Part shown: positions 8,527 to 18,163 of the stretch, piece by piece
Numbering within the stretch: position 1 is the first letter of the stretch
Layout of the letters: the number at the start of each line of letters is the position of its first letter
NCBI GenBank assembly: GCA_949288805.1
Contig: CASELL010000012.1
Location: forward strand, 1 to 55,310
DNA length: 55,310 nucleotides
Origin: an uncultured Alphaproteobacteria bacterium
Lineage (GTDB): Bacteria > Pseudomonadota > Alphaproteobacteria > Rickettsiales > UBA1997
Direction of reading: 5' to 3'
Notes under the pieces: generated by a model
Seen by the model: only the letters and a program-made list of their open reading frames with translations
What the model was told of the DNA's origin: nothing
The model's database searches: none
Program-made: the position numbers and the translations under genes

Positions 8527-10466
8527 TCTTTTAATTTATAATTATCAAAAATAAAATTATCACAAATTTTGAAATCGCCTTTATTAAATTTTATAAAATA
8601 TTTATCATTATAAGTTAAAATAAAATCCTTATCAGCTTCTTCTAATTTAGCCCACAATTGATTTATTTTTTTATCTTCATAGTCAAAATCTATTTTTAAT
8701 TCTTCACAAATAAACATTTTTATTATTGTTAATTTTAAAGGAAAAATTTCAGTATTTTTTCTAACTTGTTTTTCTGCTACTGTATTAAAATATTCATTAC
8801 CTTTTTTACATATTTTATATTTATCATATAAACCTTGATCAAAATATTTTATAAAATAATATTTTAAATTTTTTTCACCATTTTTTAAATAATTTTCTAG
8901 ACTATCATATAAATACTTTTCTACATTATCATTAGGCAAAGTATCCAATAATTTTTTAAATAAATCACAATTATTTTTTAAATATTTTTTCCAAGTATTA
9001 TTAAAACCTTTTTCAAAATTTTGTTTTACAAAAACTTGATTTGATTTTAATAATGAGTTTTCAATAAAACCATCTTCCAATATTAATAAATTTTTAATTA
9101 CTATATTATTATTTTTACTAATAATATTAAATATTTGCTCTGTTAATTTGTAATATTTTTCAAAATCTTTTTTATCAAAATTATTACTAGACATCATTTT
9201 ATCTAAAAAATTAATTTTATCGTTGTGATTTTTTAAACTCATTTTAAGCAAAAAGCTAATTTGACCATCTTGATTTTCTAGACTTTCTGCTTTTAAAATC
9301 AAATCCTCCCAACCTTCATTAATTAATTTAATTTTTAATTGCTCTTCTTCTAATCCTTCAATATTATTATCAATTTTTAAAATATCTTTCTTTTCTATAA
9401 AATCATTAATAAAATTTATAAAATTTTTGTAAAACTCAAAATCTATAATATTTTCTTGATTTTCTAACAAATTTTTAATTATTCTAGAATGTTTATTAAA
9501 ATCATCACCATAATATCTGCTAATAAAATATAAATACAATCTACTTTTATAATCCATTGCTTCAAATTCATTTTTACTTAATTTAAAATAATCATTATTA
9601 AAATAATCATTATCAACAAAAAAATCCAAAGTTCTACAAACATCTTTAAATAAATGATTGTCTTTAATATATTTATCAAAATATGTATAAAATTTATATT
9701 TATTAAACTCTTCTACATCTTCTTTAACAAAATAATTAATTATTATATTATATAACAAATTCATAAAATATTTATCATAATCTTTTTTATTTTTATCAAA
9801 AAAATAATTAATATACGTACTATTAAATTTATCTATTTTATCAATATTCTCTTCATTATTTAATTTATTAAATAAATGTGCTTTAAAATTTTCAAATTCT
9901 GTTAAATATTTTCCTCTTAAATTTATTTTTATATATAAATCTTCTTTTGTATCAAAAAATAAAAATGTTATTTTATCAATATTTTCAATAATTTTTTCTT
10001 TATGTATTACATCTAAAACTTTTATCATTGACATTATAGTAATATCAAATTTCCAATCATACAAAAACCACTCTTCATTTTGTATATAATTTTCAGTATT
10101 ACATTTTTCTTTATCAAAGTTTTCAATTAATTGCTTTACAAATTCTTTAGAAGTAGTTCTTGACTCATAAGAAAATTTATCTTTTAAAATATCCTTTCTA
10201 CCAGAATATAAATATAAAAGAAATAATAAAGTTAATCTTTGTTGCCCATCAGAAGGATAAAAAGCATCATCTTTTACTTCACCACAAATTAAATTAAAAC
10301 TTAATTCCTCTTTAATATTTTTTATATCATTAATAAAACTATATAAAATTTCTTTATTAAAACCATGTAAATAATCTCTTTGTGTATCAGGAATAACAAT
10401 TTTGTATTTTTGTATTAATTCAATAAAATTCATTTTTTTAACAGAACTCATTTTCATTCTTCCCAA
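8508..10466 (-). CDS. DUF262 domain protein, second gene of a GmrSD-like pair
   Basis: This 652-residue protein has an N-terminal DUF262 (ParB/GmrS-like NTPase) domain: a PDTQRDY segment, then GEVKDDAFYPSDGQQRLTLLF with the diagnostic DGQQR motif (about residues 73-77). The remaining ~500 residues are helical and Asn/Lys-rich. I could not find the HNH (DUF1524) motif in them. Its start overlaps the end of the upstream DUF262-DUF1524 gene by 13 bases. Several in-frame ATGs lie close together (MGRMKMSSVKKMN), so the true start could be 9-33 bases downstream. DUF262 proteins belong to nucleotide-driven restriction systems such as GmrSD and SspE. A defence role is inferred from family and pairing. 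Confidence 0.8.
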   Translation of the reverse strand: MGRMKMSSVKKMNFIELIQKYKIVIPDTQRDYLHGFNKEILYSFINDIKNIKEELSFNLICGEVKDDAFYPSDGQQRLTLLFLLYLYSGRKDILKDKFSYESRTTSKEFVKQLIENFDKEKCNTENYIQNEEWFLYDWKFDITIMSMIKVLDVIHKEKIIENIDKITFLFFDTKEDLYIKINLRGKYLTEFENFKAHLFNKLNNEENIDKIDKFNSTYINYFFDKNKKDYDKYFMNLLYNIIINYFVKEDVEEFNKYKFYTYFDKYIKDNHLFKDVCRTLDFFVDNDYFNNDYFKLSKNEFEAMDYKSRLYLYFISRYYGDDFNKHSRIIKNLLENQENIIDFEFYKNFINFINDFIEKKDILKIDNNIEGLEEEQLKIKLINEGWEDLILKAESLENQDGQISFLLKMSLKNHNDKINFLDKMMSSNNFDKKDFEKYYKLTEQIFNIISKNNNIVIKNLLILEDGFIENSLLKSNQVFVKQNFEKGFNNTWKKYLKNNCDLFKKLLDTLPNDNVEKYLYDSLENYLKNGEKNLKYYFIKYFDQGLYDKYKICKKGNEYFNTVAEKQVRKNTEIFPLKLTIIKMFICEELKIDFDYEDKKINQLWAKLEEADKDFILTYNDKYFIKFNKGDFKICDNFIFDNYKLKEITSKL

Positions 10467-11791
10467 AAATCCTTAATAACTCTAATCATTTCTTCCAAAT
10501 AATTTTCTTTATCTTCATCATCCCATTTTTCTTTATTATAACTAGATTTATTATCATCTTTAAAAACATTGTAAATATTTAGAAATACATTTTTAGTACA
10601 AGGTAAAACAAATTCATTATTTTTTATTTTATCAATAATTACTTTTCTTTTTTCTTTAAAATTTTTATCTTGATAACTTCTATTAGTTGATTCATCTAAT
10701 AAACATAAATTAGATATGTTATCATCTGATTCTTGACTATTATCTTTTGTAGCATGTATATGTTCAATATCCCACCAATATTTTTTATAATTACAAAAAT
10801 CAACACCATTTAAAACATTAAATAACAATAACATATCTTTAACTTTTTTGTCTTTATAATATAAATTTTTTATATATTTTTCTATATTGTTTTTTGTAAA
10901 ATGTTCTTTAATTATGTTTTTAAAATCTTCTTTTTTATAAATATTATTTTTACAAATATCTTTAATATTTTTTATATTACTAGCAATTATATAACCCACA
11001 ATATCATACATATCATTATAAAATATCATTAACTTTGATCTAATTTTTAATATATCTTGCCAAATATTATAAACTGCTTCATTACCACTTTTATTAATTT
11101 CATTTTTAATATAATTGAAAATAGGATAATTAATATCGTTTTTAACAATACCTTTATTCTCATAAAACATTTCAAAAATTAAATCAAATCTATTTTTATA
11201 ATCTTCATTAACTAAAAAATACCAAAAAGAATCATTTTGTAGTTCTCTACTTAATAACTCCCATTGAATAACTAATTCCTTTTTAGTGATATAATTTTCA
11301 TTTTCAAAATTTTCATTCTTAAACAAAATTGCTTTAATTAAATCTGCTTCTGTAAAATCTATTTTATTATTATTTATTTTCTCAAAAATATTTACATCAT
11401 TCGTCTCATATTCCAATATAAAAGTTTTCTTTAATAATTTTTCTTTAAACTCTACTTTGTCATTATTTTTAAAAAAATCTTGTATTGTTTTTATTGCTTG
11501 ATTTTTATAATAATTACTAATATTATTTTCTTTACTTTCTATTTTAAAAAAATTTTTTTCATCCAATTCTTGTAATATTAAAAAAATTGTAGTAATTCTT
11601 TGTTGTCCATCTATCAATTCTACATCTTTAATATTATTTCTTTTTACTACAATTTGTTGTAAAAAATACTTTTCACTATTTTTTATATCTTCTAATAAAT
11701 CTTTTACTTGACTATCTTCCCATTTATAAGGCCTTTGATAACTATTAATAAAAAAATTGTATTCTTGTAAATCTTCAATACTTTTTTCCAT
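10454..11791 (-). CDS. DUF262-DUF1524 protein, GmrSD-type restriction endonuclease-like
   Basis: The N-terminal DUF262 domain shows INSYQRPYKWE and then ELIDGQQRITTIFLI, with DGQQRITT near residues 58-65. The C-terminal half carries a DUF1524 His-Me/HNH-like nuclease motif, YWWDIEHIHA (about residue 343), followed by NISNLCLLDESTNRSYQDKNF. In the GmrSD family DUF262 binds and hydrolyses nucleotide while DUF1524 cuts DNA carrying modified bases. Here one 445-residue protein holds both domains and a second DUF262 gene overlaps its end. GC is as low as the flanks, so recent transfer from a GC-rich donor is not indicated. Confidence 0.85.
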   Translation of the reverse strand: MEKSIEDLQEYNFFINSYQRPYKWEDSQVKDLLEDIKNSEKYFLQQIVVKRNNIKDVELIDGQQRITTIFLILQELDEKNFFKIESKENNISNYYKNQAIKTIQDFFKNNDKVEFKEKLLKKTFILEYETNDVNIFEKINNNKIDFTEADLIKAILFKNENFENENYITKKELVIQWELLSRELQNDSFWYFLVNEDYKNRFDLIFEMFYENKGIVKNDINYPIFNYIKNEINKSGNEAVYNIWQDILKIRSKLMIFYNDMYDIVGYIIASNIKNIKDICKNNIYKKEDFKNIIKEHFTKNNIEKYIKNLYYKDKKVKDMLLLFNVLNGVDFCNYKKYWWDIEHIHATKDNSQESDDNISNLCLLDESTNRSYQDKNFKEKRKVIIDKIKNNEFVLPCTKNVFLNIYNVFKDDNKSSYNKEKWDDEDKENYLEEMIRVIKDFWEE

Positions 11792-11817
11792 TTTAAAATA
11801 TTTTATAATACAAAAAT

Positions 11818-11845
11818 ATAATACTTATATATTTCTAAAAAACAA
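11818..11845 (-). promoter_or_regulatory. promoter candidate for the DUF262 gene pair
   Basis: On the minus strand TTGTTT (11840-11845), a 16-base spacer and TATTAT (11818-11823) lie 27 bases before the ATG of the DUF262-DUF1524 gene. Confidence 0.35.
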
Positions 11846-11904
11846 TAAATTATTGATTTTTTTTTAATTTGAAATATATTTATATAAAATACTATTAATT
11901 TTTT

Positions 11905-13047
11905 ATGAAACTTTTTATAATAGCAGGCGAAAAATCTGGTGATTTATTAGGTTCTAAAATATTACAAAATATTAATAAAAATGTTTTTGATATTTATGGA
12001 ATTGGTGGTGAATTAATGTTAAAAAATGGCTTAAAAGAAAGTTTATTCCCTATGGAAGAATTATCTTTAATGGGTATTTTTGAAATTTTACCCAAAATAT
12101 TTAATTTATTAAAAAGAATTAAACAAACTGCTGAATATATTATAAAATTACAACCTGATGTAGTATTAACAATAGATTCTCCCGATTTCTGTTTTAGAGT
12201 AATGAAACTTGTAAAAAAATTAGACAGGGAAAATAAAATTAAAAAAGTTCATTTTATAGCACCTAGTGTGTGGGCATATAGAGAAAAACGAGCAGAAAAA
12301 ATATCTAAAATATACGATTTATTATTTTGTATTTTACCATTTGAACCATCTTACTTTGAAAAATATGGCTTGAAAACTATTTTTGTAGGCCATCCACTTT
12401 ATGATACAACAGAATATAATAATATACAAAGCAACACAGAAAACAACAACATACAAAACAATAATATAATATCAATTACATTAGGCAGTAGAAAAGGCGA
12501 AGTAAACAGATTTTATCCTATAATTATTGATGTAATTAAAAAATTAAATAGAGAAGATATTAAATATTATTTTCTTGCTACAAATTATACATATGACTTA
12601 ATTATTAATAAATTAAAACAAAATAATATACAAAACATAGAAGTAATAAAAGAAAATAAAAATGATATAATTAAAAAGTCTGTTTTAGTAATATCGAAAT
12701 CTGGTACTAATACATTGGAAAATGCTGGTTTTGCTGTACCTATGGTTGTATTTTATAAATTTGGTTTTTTAACTAATATTATAGCAAAAAGAATTAAGAA
12801 AAAAAGTAAAGTAAAATTTGCTACAATAATAAATATTATAAATAATAAAGAAATAATACCTGAATGTTTATTAAATGATTGTAATTCTAACTGTATTTAT
12901 AATAAAGTAAAAGACTTATTAAATAATCCCGAATTAAGAAAAGAACAAGTTGAAAATAATTTAAAAACAATTAGTATTTTAGGTTATAAAAACAATAACA
13001 ATTCTGGAAATATTATAGCAAAAAAAATAGAAGAGTTATGCGATTAG
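11905..13047 (+). CDS. lpxB: lipid-A-disaccharide synthase LpxB
   Basis: LpxB joins UDP-2,3-diacylglucosamine and lipid X to form the lipid A disaccharide on the inner face of the cytoplasmic membrane. The GT19 signatures are visible: GEKSGDLLG at the N-terminus, the TIDSPDFCFRV segment, HFIAPSVWAYREKRAEKI, FVGHPLYD, and the C-terminal SKSGTNTLEN motif matching the family SGT-TLE nucleotide-sugar site. It is 380 residues, the usual length. It overlaps lptA by 10 bases, giving a lipid A synthesis and LPS transport operon. Confidence 0.97.
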   Translation: MKLFIIAGEKSGDLLGSKILQNINKNVFDIYGIGGELMLKNGLKESLFPMEELSLMGIFEILPKIFNLLKRIKQTAEYIIKLQPDVVLTIDSPDFCFRVMKLVKKLDRENKIKKVHFIAPSVWAYREKRAEKISKIYDLLFCILPFEPSYFEKYGLKTIFVGHPLYDTTEYNNIQSNTENNNIQNNNIISITLGSRKGEVNRFYPIIIDVIKKLNREDIKYYFLATNYTYDLIINKLKQNNIQNIEVIKENKNDIIKKSVLVISKSGTNTLENAGFAVPMVVFYKFGFLTNIIAKRIKKKSKVKFATIINIINNKEIIPECLLNDCNSNCIYNKVKDLLNNPELRKEQVENNLKTISILGYKNNNNSGNIIAKKIEELCD

Positions 13048-13541
13048 TTTATTTTTTAATTTTATTTAATTTATTTTGTTTAAATGGTTATTCTAAAAAT
13101 AATTTTAAACAAGATGTAAACAAGCCAATAAAAATAGAATCAAATGAAATATCAATGAAAAAAGATAGTAATATTATAGTATTTACTGGTAATGTTGAAG
13201 CCAAACAAGATAATTTAATAATATTAACAGATAAAATGTTAGTTGAATATGAGGGCACAAAAATAAATATAAAAAATATAAAAGTTGATGGAAATGTAAT
13301 TTTAAAAAATAATAATATAGTAGCTAGTAGCGATAAAGGAGAATATGATTTAATAAAAAATATTATAGTTTTAGAAGATAATGTTATTTTAACAGAAAAA
13401 GATGTTGTTGTTTATGGAGATAAAATGACATACGATACTATAAAACAAGAAAGTAAAGTTTATGGTAGTAAAAATCAAAATAATAGAATTACTATAATTT
13501 TAGATAATGTTAATAACTTAAAAGAAAGATATGATGACTGA
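13038..13541 (+). CDS. lptA: periplasmic LPS transport protein LptA (OstA-like)
   Basis: This 167-residue protein has an N-terminal signal peptide (hydrophobic residues 3-18). Its OstA/LptA beta-jellyroll repeats are visible as alternating strands: [19 protein letters not shown], then [19 protein letters not shown] and the following KGEYDL turns. LptA bridges LPS from the inner-membrane LptBFGC complex to LptD. The position directly before lptB and after lpxB supports the call. The usual lptC gene is not upstream; a possible one is at 35503. The stop codon overlaps the lptB start. Confidence 0.85.
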   Translation: MRLVYFLILFNLFCLNGYSKNNFKQDVNKPIKIESNEISMKKDSNIIVFTGNVEAKQDNLIILTDKMLVEYEGTKINIKNIKVDGNVILKNNNIVASSDKGEYDLIKNIIVLEDNVILTEKDVVVYGDKMTYDTIKQESKVYGSKNQNNRITIILDNVNNLKERYDD

Positions 13542-14259
13542 AAATATTTTAAAAGCAGAACATTTACAAAAAAGTTATAAGGAAAGACTTGTAATTAAAG
13601 ATATAAATATAGAAATAAAACAGGGTGAGGTTGTTGGATTACTGGGTCCTAATGGAGCTGGTAAAACTACTTCTTTTTATATGATTGTTGGTTTAATAAA
13701 AGCGGATAATGGTAAAATATTTTTAAATAATAAAGATATCACAGCTTTTCCTATGCATGATAGAGCAAAAATGGGTATTGGTTATTTACCACAAGAAGCT
13801 TCTATTTTTAGAAATATGTCTGTTGAAGATAATATCTATTCTATACTTGAAATAGTTGAAAAAAATAAAAAAGAAAGAATTAAAAAATTAAAAAATCTAA
13901 TTGATGAGTTTTCAATAGGTCATATTAGAAAATCTATGGGTATATCTTTATCTGGTGGTGAAAGAAGAAGAGTTGAAATTGCTAGAGCTCTAGCTTCTAA
14001 TCCTTCATTTATATTATTAGATGAACCATTTGCTGGAATTGACCCTATTGCAGTTAACGATATTATGCATATAATTACACAATTAAAAAACAAAGGTATT
14101 GGGGTTTTAATTACAGACCATAATGTTAGAGAAACATTAGCTATTGTTGATAGAGCTTATATTGTTTATGATGGAAAAATATTGACATCGGGAAATAAAA
14201 ACGATATATTAAATAATGATAAAGTTAAAGAAGTTTATCTTGGAAATAATTTTTCTTGA
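13534..14259 (+). CDS. lptB: LPS export ABC transporter ATP-binding protein LptB
   Basis: This ATPase powers LPS extraction with LptF/LptG. Walker A is GPNGAGKTT (about residues 38-46), the Q-loop lies in GYLPQEAS, the ABC signature is [13 protein letters not shown] (about 138-150) and Walker B is [13 protein letters not shown], with the H-loop in [12 protein letters not shown] codons lie at 13531 and 13534. The second gives an ATGA overlap with the lptA stop and is preferred. It is about 241 residues, typical for LptB. Confidence 0.96.
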   Translation: MTENILKAEHLQKSYKERLVIKDINIEIKQGEVVGLLGPNGAGKTTSFYMIVGLIKADNGKIFLNNKDITAFPMHDRAKMGIGYLPQEASIFRNMSVEDNIYSILEIVEKNKKERIKKLKNLIDEFSIGHIRKSMGISLSGGERRRVEIARALASNPSFILLDEPFAGIDPIAVNDIMHIITQLKNKGIGVLITDHNVRETLAIVDRAYIVYDGKILTSGNKNDILNNDKVKEVYLGNNFS

Positions 14260-14283
14260 TTTTTTAATGTATAATTTTATTAT
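14256..14283 (+). promoter_or_regulatory. promoter candidate for the porin gene
   Basis: TTGATT (14256-14261), a 16-base spacer and TATTAT (14278-14283) lie 26 bases before the porin ATG. The -35 box overlaps the lptB stop codon, so the porin may have its own transcript. Confidence 0.35.
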
Positions 14284-14309
14284 AAAGTCAATGTTATAAA
14301 CAATATTTT

Positions 14310-15545
14310 ATGAAAAAATTTTTATTGTTTTTTTTGCTTTATATAACAACAGCAAATGCTTATCAAATATCAAGCAATCACTCTTATATTAAAAACTCGA
14401 ATTTTATAGCTGATCACTATATAAATATAAATGGTTATGGAGATTTTAGAGGTGAATATAATACAATAACAAATAAACAAACAACCACAACACCTGAAAC
14501 AAAAGATATTTTTGTAGACTCACAAGTAGAAGTATCATTAGACATTAACATTGAAAAACAATTAGATGAAATAACAACTATTGGTGTTCATTATATACCA
14601 ACATATAATAGTTCGTATAAAGAAAAAGAAAAATATTTTTTATATATAGATGGATATTATGGTAAAATAGAATTAGGTAATACATATGGTATATACGACA
14701 ACATGAGGATAGGAGCTGACACAATAGCCTTAGGAAGCGGAGGTATAGCTGGCAATTTTGTAAGAAAAGCTAAATTAGATAATGGTTTTTTATATTTATT
14801 ATCACCAAATTCTTTTTTAAATCAAAACTTAGGTTTTTATAATAATTCAATAAATCAAGATAATTGGAATGATTCAAAATATTTACCAAAAGTAAACTAT
14901 ATTTCTCCAGAACTTTATGGTTTTCAAGCTGGTATAAGTATTATACCAAATGTTGCTATAAAACAAGAATATGTTGGCGATACAACAATATTAAATTTAA
15001 CAAACCCAATAAACCTAGGAACTTTTATAAATTATGGTGTTAATTACATAAATAGTTTTGATAATCTTGGTATAGCAATATCTGTTGTTGGAGAGCAAAA
15101 TCTAACAACATCTTTTAATAAAACATCGGATATAAAAGAAGAAATAAAATATCAATTTAAGTCTTTTGAATTTGGTGCTAATATAAACTATTTTGGTTGG
15201 ACAATTGCTGCATCTAGGGGAAGTCTTGATACAAACGTTAATAATCTTTTAAATAGTGACCCATTGAAAAACATAATAAGAGATAAAGGTAGTTATACAA
15301 CATATGGATTGACTTATGAACTAGCCAATATATTAATGAGTGCTACTTTTTTTGATAGTGAATATAAAGATTATACAGCTTTTAATTCAATATCAGTGGC
15401 AATAGAAAAAAAAATGTCAAAAGGATATGTTTTATATGGAGAATATACAAAATATACTTCATCTAGCATAAATCAAGCTACAAAACTAAAAACAGAACAT
15501 GATGGAGATGCTATTTATATTGGTGTAATGTTGAACTTTGAATAA
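14310..15545 (+). CDS. outer-membrane porin, Gram-negative type
   Basis: This 411-residue protein has a clear signal peptide: KK, a hydrophobic core, and likely cleavage after TTANA (residues 14-18). The mature part alternates aromatic and glycine residues as beta-barrel proteins do. It includes a GYYGKIELGNTYGIYD strand pair and an N-terminal GYGDFRGEYN segment, both typical of the porin superfamily of Rhizobiales and Rickettsiales. The penultimate Phe sits within LNFE, a near-standard barrel end for BAM recognition. It overlaps the possible TTG start of murB; the real murB ATG is just after its stop. Confidence 0.8.
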   Translation: MKKFLLFFLLYITTANAYQISSNHSYIKNSNFIADHYININGYGDFRGEYNTITNKQTTTTPETKDIFVDSQVEVSLDINIEKQLDEITTIGVHYIPTYNSSYKEKEKYFLYIDGYYGKIELGNTYGIYDNMRIGADTIALGSGGIAGNFVRKAKLDNGFLYLLSPNSFLNQNLGFYNNSINQDNWNDSKYLPKVNYISPELYGFQAGISIIPNVAIKQEYVGDTTILNLTNPINLGTFINYGVNYINSFDNLGIAISVVGEQNLTTSFNKTSDIKEEIKYQFKSFEFGANINYFGWTIAASRGSLDTNVNNLLNSDPLKNIIRDKGSYTTYGLTYELANILMSATFFDSEYKDYTAFNSISVAIEKKMSKGYVLYGEYTKYTSSSINQATKLKTEHDGDAIYIGVMLNFE

Positions 15546-15546
15546 T

Positions 15547-16410
15547 ATGATATCTTACAATATAGATCTATCAAAATATACAAGATTTAAAACTGGTGGA
15601 GTAGCCGAGGTTTTTTTTGAGCCAGAAACACAAGAAGAACTTATAAATTTTTTAAAAAATAAAAATTATAAAAAACCATTAAATGTTATAGGTGCTTGTT
15701 CTAATATATTAATAATGGATGGTTTGATTGAAGGAACAATAATTAATACAAAAAAATTAAATAAAGTGAAAATAGAAAACAATTTTCTTGTTGCAGAATG
15801 TGGAGTATTAAATTCAAAAGTTTTTAGCATAGCAAGACAAAATGAAATCGCTAATTTTGAATTTTTAGGTTGTATCCCAGGAACTATTGGTGGAGCATGT
15901 AAAACCAATGCTGGTTGTTATAATTTTGAATTAAAAGACATTTTAGAAAAAATAAAAGTTGTAGATTTTGAAGGAAATATAAAATATTATACGGTTGAAG
16001 AATGTGGAATGGCATATAGAAAAAACAATCTTCCTGATAATTTAATATATTTAGAATTGTTTTTTAAAACAGAAAAAAATACAAAAGAAAATATTGACAA
16101 AACTTTTAAGGAAATGTTTTTCAAAAAAAAAGATTCACAACCAATATATGAAAATACTTGTGGATCTACATTTAAAAATATTGATAAAGACACTCCTGCT
16201 TGGAAAATAATAAAAGATTTAGGTTTACAAGGAATTGATTTTAATGGAGTTGTTTATTCTAATAAACAAGCTAATTTTTTAATTAACAAAAACAATAAAT
16301 ATTCCAAAAATATAAAAGATTTAATAGACTTAACCATAGATAGAGCAAAAAATGAATTAAATATAGACCTTGAACTTGAAATACAAATAATAGGAAATAA
16401 AAATGGATAG
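15547..16410 (+). CDS. murB: UDP-N-acetylenolpyruvoylglucosamine reductase MurB
   Basis: MurB reduces the enolpyruvyl group with FAD and NADPH to give UDP-MurNAc for peptidoglycan. Motifs seen are the N-terminal YTRFKTGGVAEVFFEP, IGACSNILI for FAD binding, and GCIPGTIGGACKTNAGCYNFEL. The catalytic-Ser region is CGSTFKN and the final Glu lies in ELEIQIIG. I chose the ATG at 15547, one base after the porin stop, rather than a TTG nine bases earlier, because it begins the family's normal N-terminus. It shows that the cell makes peptidoglycan precursors. The next gene overlaps it by 8 bases. Confidence 0.94.
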   Translation: MISYNIDLSKYTRFKTGGVAEVFFEPETQEELINFLKNKNYKKPLNVIGACSNILIMDGLIEGTIINTKKLNKVKIENNFLVAECGVLNSKVFSIARQNEIANFEFLGCIPGTIGGACKTNAGCYNFELKDILEKIKVVDFEGNIKYYTVEECGMAYRKNNLPDNLIYLELFFKTEKNTKENIDKTFKEMFFKKKDSQPIYENTCGSTFKNIDKDTPAWKIIKDLGLQGIDFNGVVYSNKQANFLINKNNKYSKNIKDLIDLTIDRAKNELNIDLELEIQIIGNKNG

Positions 16411-18163
16411 ATTTTTTATGATAACATTAAAAAAAATATTAAGAATAATAATATTACTGGTATTAATTTTTATTATTTATATAAAATATAATAAGCATAA
16501 AATAGTAAATTTTGAGAGCGAATTCTATAAAAACTTTAATAATTTAATAAAAGAAAAATCAAGTGATTTTAATTATAGTATAAAAGATATTTTTAATGGA
16601 AAAATAACAATAATAAATATATATAATAGTAATGATTTAAATTGTTTGTATAATATTAATTTATCAAATATATTAACTAAATATTTTGGTAACAACATAA
16701 ATATTATTGATATCATGGTAAAAAATACTGATGATTTTATAAGTAATGAAATATTAAATATAATAGATAATAAAGAAGAAGATTTTATAACAAAGTATAA
16801 TATAATAAGACCAGTAATATCTTTAACAGAAAATGATATGAAACAGTATTTTAATATAAATAATCCAACAAATAAAATAATAGTACTTAATGAACTTGGA
16901 GAAATAGAATATATTAAAAACAACAACATAGATTATAATTTAATAATAAAAGATATAATAGACATATCAAAAAAGAAAAAAAGAATGTATAAAAAAGATA
17001 AAATAGACAATTTAGAAACAAATAAAATAATAATGCCCGATAGAGAAATAATGCAATCTTTTTCAGATTTTATATTAATTGAGAACTTTGAAAAATATGA
17101 TCTACCAGTTATGGCTATACTTGATAATGAAAGAATTGTGATATCGACATTAAATGGTGAAATATTATATATAATTGAAAACGATAAGTTTTGTCAACTA
17201 ACAAGTATAAAATATATTGAAAAATCAATATATGTTTCTGATTCTTGTAATTCTGCTATATATAAAATAGATTTTAATGAAAAAAAAGTTGAAGATTTTG
17301 TTCAAGATAAATCGTTATTAGCAATAAGTGATTTTGAGTTTATAAATAATAATGAATTATTAATATCTAAAAAACTCGATTATGGTATAGGTATTTTTAA
17401 TGTTCAAACAAAAAATTATGAATCCCTTAATAGTAAATTAAATTTAAATTATAAAATAGGGAAAATAAATAAAATAAAAAAAAATAATAATGGTTTTTAT
17501 TTTTTTGATTACGATTATAATATATTATATATGTATAACAATAATGAAAACAATATTGTTGTAGACTTAAATAATTTTGACGATTTTTTAATTTATGCAA
17601 TTAATAATTTTTATGTAAATTCTAAAGATAATATTTATTTTATAGATAATTATAATAACAGATTATTACATTATCACTATAATAATCTATATGAAAAAAA
17701 CTTTAAAAATAATATAAATAACCCGAAAGATTTAATTATATATAGAAATATCTATTATTCCTTATCAAATAATTATATACAACAATTAAACATGTATGAT
17801 CAACAAAATAAAATAATAACACCATATTTTTCTAATAATACAAAAATATTTCTTAATATTAACGATATAAGTATAGAATATAATGAATATATATCTTCTG
17901 AAAAAACAATAAATATAAATAATATAATTAAAGATATAAACATAGTCCCATATTCTCCAAGTATATTGATTCTTTTTGAAAAAGATGGAAACGAAATTTT
18001 TCCTACTAAAATATATTATTATAATTCTTTAATGAATAATGAAGAAATATTAATAGAAAAAGAATATGTTTTATATGGAAAAATATACTACAATGAAGAT
18101 GATAAAATTAAATTAAAAAATATAGATATGATATTAAGGTATAATGATCATATTGAAAAATAG
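16403..18163 (+). CDS. membrane-anchored thioredoxin-like / NHL-type propeller protein
   Basis: This 586-residue protein begins with a signal anchor (about residues 10-25). The next ~170 residues look like a degenerate thioredoxin fold (KITIINIYNSNDLNC... then NIIRPVISL and IIVLNELGEIEYI) without the CxxC pair. The C-terminal ~370 residues have repeated short strands of NHL/beta-propeller type, such as SIYVSDSCNSAIYKIDF and NIYFIDNYNNRLLHY. The order thioredoxin then NHL recalls NHLRC2-like proteins. A periplasmic position and the fold are inference; substrate unknown. It overlaps murB by 8 bases and its 3' end overlaps the convergent TMEM43-like gene by 16. Confidence 0.55.
   Translation: MDRFFMITLKKILRIIILLVLIFIIYIKYNKHKIVNFESEFYKNFNNLIKEKSSDFNYSIKDIFNGKITIINIYNSNDLNCLYNINLSNILTKYFGNNINIIDIMVKNTDDFISNEILNIIDNKEEDFITKYNIIRPVISLTENDMKQYFNINNPTNKIIVLNELGEIEYIKNNNIDYNLIIKDIIDISKKKKRMYKKDKIDNLETNKIIMPDREIMQSFSDFILIENFEKYDLPVMAILDNERIVISTLNGEILYIIENDKFCQLTSIKYIEKSIYVSDSCNSAIYKIDFNEKKVEDFVQDKSLLAISDFEFINNNELLISKKLDYGIGIFNVQTKNYESLNSKLNLNYKIGKINKIKKNNNGFYFFDYDYNILYMYNNNENNIVVDLNNFDDFLIYAINNFYVNSKDNIYFIDNYNNRLLHYHYNNLYEKNFKNNINNPKDLIIYRNIYYSLSNNYIQQLNMYDQQNKIITPYFSNNTKIFLNINDISIEYNEYISSEKTININNIIKDINIVPYSPSILILFEKDGNEIFPTKIYYYNSLMNNEEILIEKEYVLYGKIYYNEDDKIKLKNIDMILRYNDHIEK

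Noticed and set aside
15538-15546. TTG start of murB
   Set aside because: The ATG nine bases later is at the usual family N-terminus and directly follows the porin stop.
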